This document shows, piece after piece, positions 5,951 through 6,190 of a DNA stretch of 6,190 bases. The notes beneath the pieces are model-generated. The model was not told the DNA's origin. It did no database searches and saw nothing but the letters and a program-made list of their open reading frames with translations. Made by a program: the position numbers and the translations under genes. Numbering within the stretch: position 1 is the first letter of the stretch; every line of letters starts with the position of its first letter. This DNA comes from Bacteroidales bacterium UBA5429 (GTDB lineage: Bacteria > Bacteroidota > Bacteroidia > Bacteroidales > WCHB1-69). The stretch lies in contig DIRT01000013.1 of the NCBI GenBank assembly GCA_002427605.1, positions 1-6,190 of the forward strand. The letters run 5' to 3'.

Positions 5951-6058
5951 ATGGATAATTCTGACATACCGGATATTATAAAAGAATATTCGACCATGCT
6001 TCTAAAAGAACTAAATCAGACAAAGGAAAAAATAAAAACGCTTGCTAACATTTTATAA
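5951..6058 (+). CDS. Small ORF, possible gene remnant
   Basis: This 35-aa frame begins MDNSDIPDIIKEYS and ends KIKTLANIL. The second half is a charged amphipathic helix, more protein-like than the antisense frame over the same bases. The frame is open upstream only to a TGA at 5912-5914, with no earlier ATG. No promoter or RBS is evident. Its last codons (GCT AAC ATT TTA TAA) run into the left arm of the palindromic element at 6043-6173, as genes in integron cassettes often do with attC. It could be a small cassette gene, the 3' remnant of a larger gene displaced by the neighbouring locus, or chance. Confidence 0.3.
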   Translation: MDNSDIPDIIKEYSTMLLKELNQTKEKIKTLANIL

Positions 6059-6173
6059 ATTCCATGGCGGGTTCAGTGGTATGCGAGCAGCGGATTTCCG
6101 CTCAATCTCTCGTCCGTACCCGGACAGAGATTCACACGCAATCCGCCACGTAACTTATAATTTACCGTTAATT
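6043..6173. other. GC-rich multi-hairpin palindromic element, attC-like
   Basis: The outer arms 6053-6070 and 6143-6160 are complementary at 15 of 18 positions without gaps, including TTATAA and TGGCGG/CCGCCA. Inside are two hairpins. One is AGCGGATTTCCGCT (6089-6102). The other is a 12-bp stem with a four-base loop: AATCTCT (6104-6110), a bulged C at 6111, then GTCCG-TACC-CGGAC and AGAGATT (6126-6132). TAAC (6046-6049) and GTTA (6167-6170) bound the element. This matches the general plan of an integron attC (RYYYAAC, imperfect palindrome, GTTRRRY), and the length is near that of long attC sites such as Vibrio VCRs. The boxes are imperfect: TGCTAAC departs at two positions and GTTAATT at one. 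Nine T follow (6172-6180), so a structured RNA or transcription end is an alternative. The structure is certain; the attC identity is inference. Confidence 0.5.
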
Positions 6174-6190
6174 TTTTTTTCTGCAATCTG

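Noticed and set aside
6065..6148. tRNA or group II intron fragment
   Set aside because: The paired TGGCGG/CCGCCA arms enclose two hairpins, but there is no anticodon arm, T-loop motif or domain V sequence.

Overview
The window looks like chromosomal DNA of a Bacteroidota bacterium, probably order Bacteroidales or a relative. Three things point there. Promoters match the group's TAnnTTTG -7 box and start codons lack strong Shine-Dalgarno sequences. A class I methyltransferase carries the C-terminal THUMP-like region of the Porphyromonas PG_1098 type. A large unknown protein resembles the Bacteroidetes family DUF3843. No species can be named from this sequence alone.

Layout: 1-286 is AT-rich and gene-free. 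287-2969 is an ordinary housekeeping block. It holds a LolD-type ABC ATPase on the minus strand and, divergently, a two-gene plus-strand unit (PG_1098-like methyltransferase, then an MgtC/SapB membrane protein 5 nt later). Both promoters lie in the shared 113-bp gap.

From 2970 the character changes to AT-rich, repeat-studded accessory DNA. A 543-aa DUF3843-like gene (3427-5058, minus) sits between two repeat mosaics. These contain heptanucleotide tandem arrays (ATTTCGG, TTCTACC, CGTAATT, TTCTAAA/TTCTAAG), all fitting a TTC-plus-four-bases pattern, and two inverted copies of a 59-bp non-coding core (53/59 identical by my hand alignment). A second unknown gene (5279-5905, minus) runs into one heptamer array, which supplies its stop codon.

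The right end holds a short plus-strand ORF whose last codons enter a GC-rich, strongly palindromic element of about 125-131 bp (6043-6173). It is bounded by TAAC and GTTA, has an 18-bp outer arm pair and two inner hairpins. In size and layout it resembles an integron attC site, though its boxes depart from consensus and no integrase is visible. The most interesting material is this element and the modular heptamer/59-bp repeat system around the DUF3843-like gene. The genes from 2970 onward show no recognisable pathway link to the housekeeping block.
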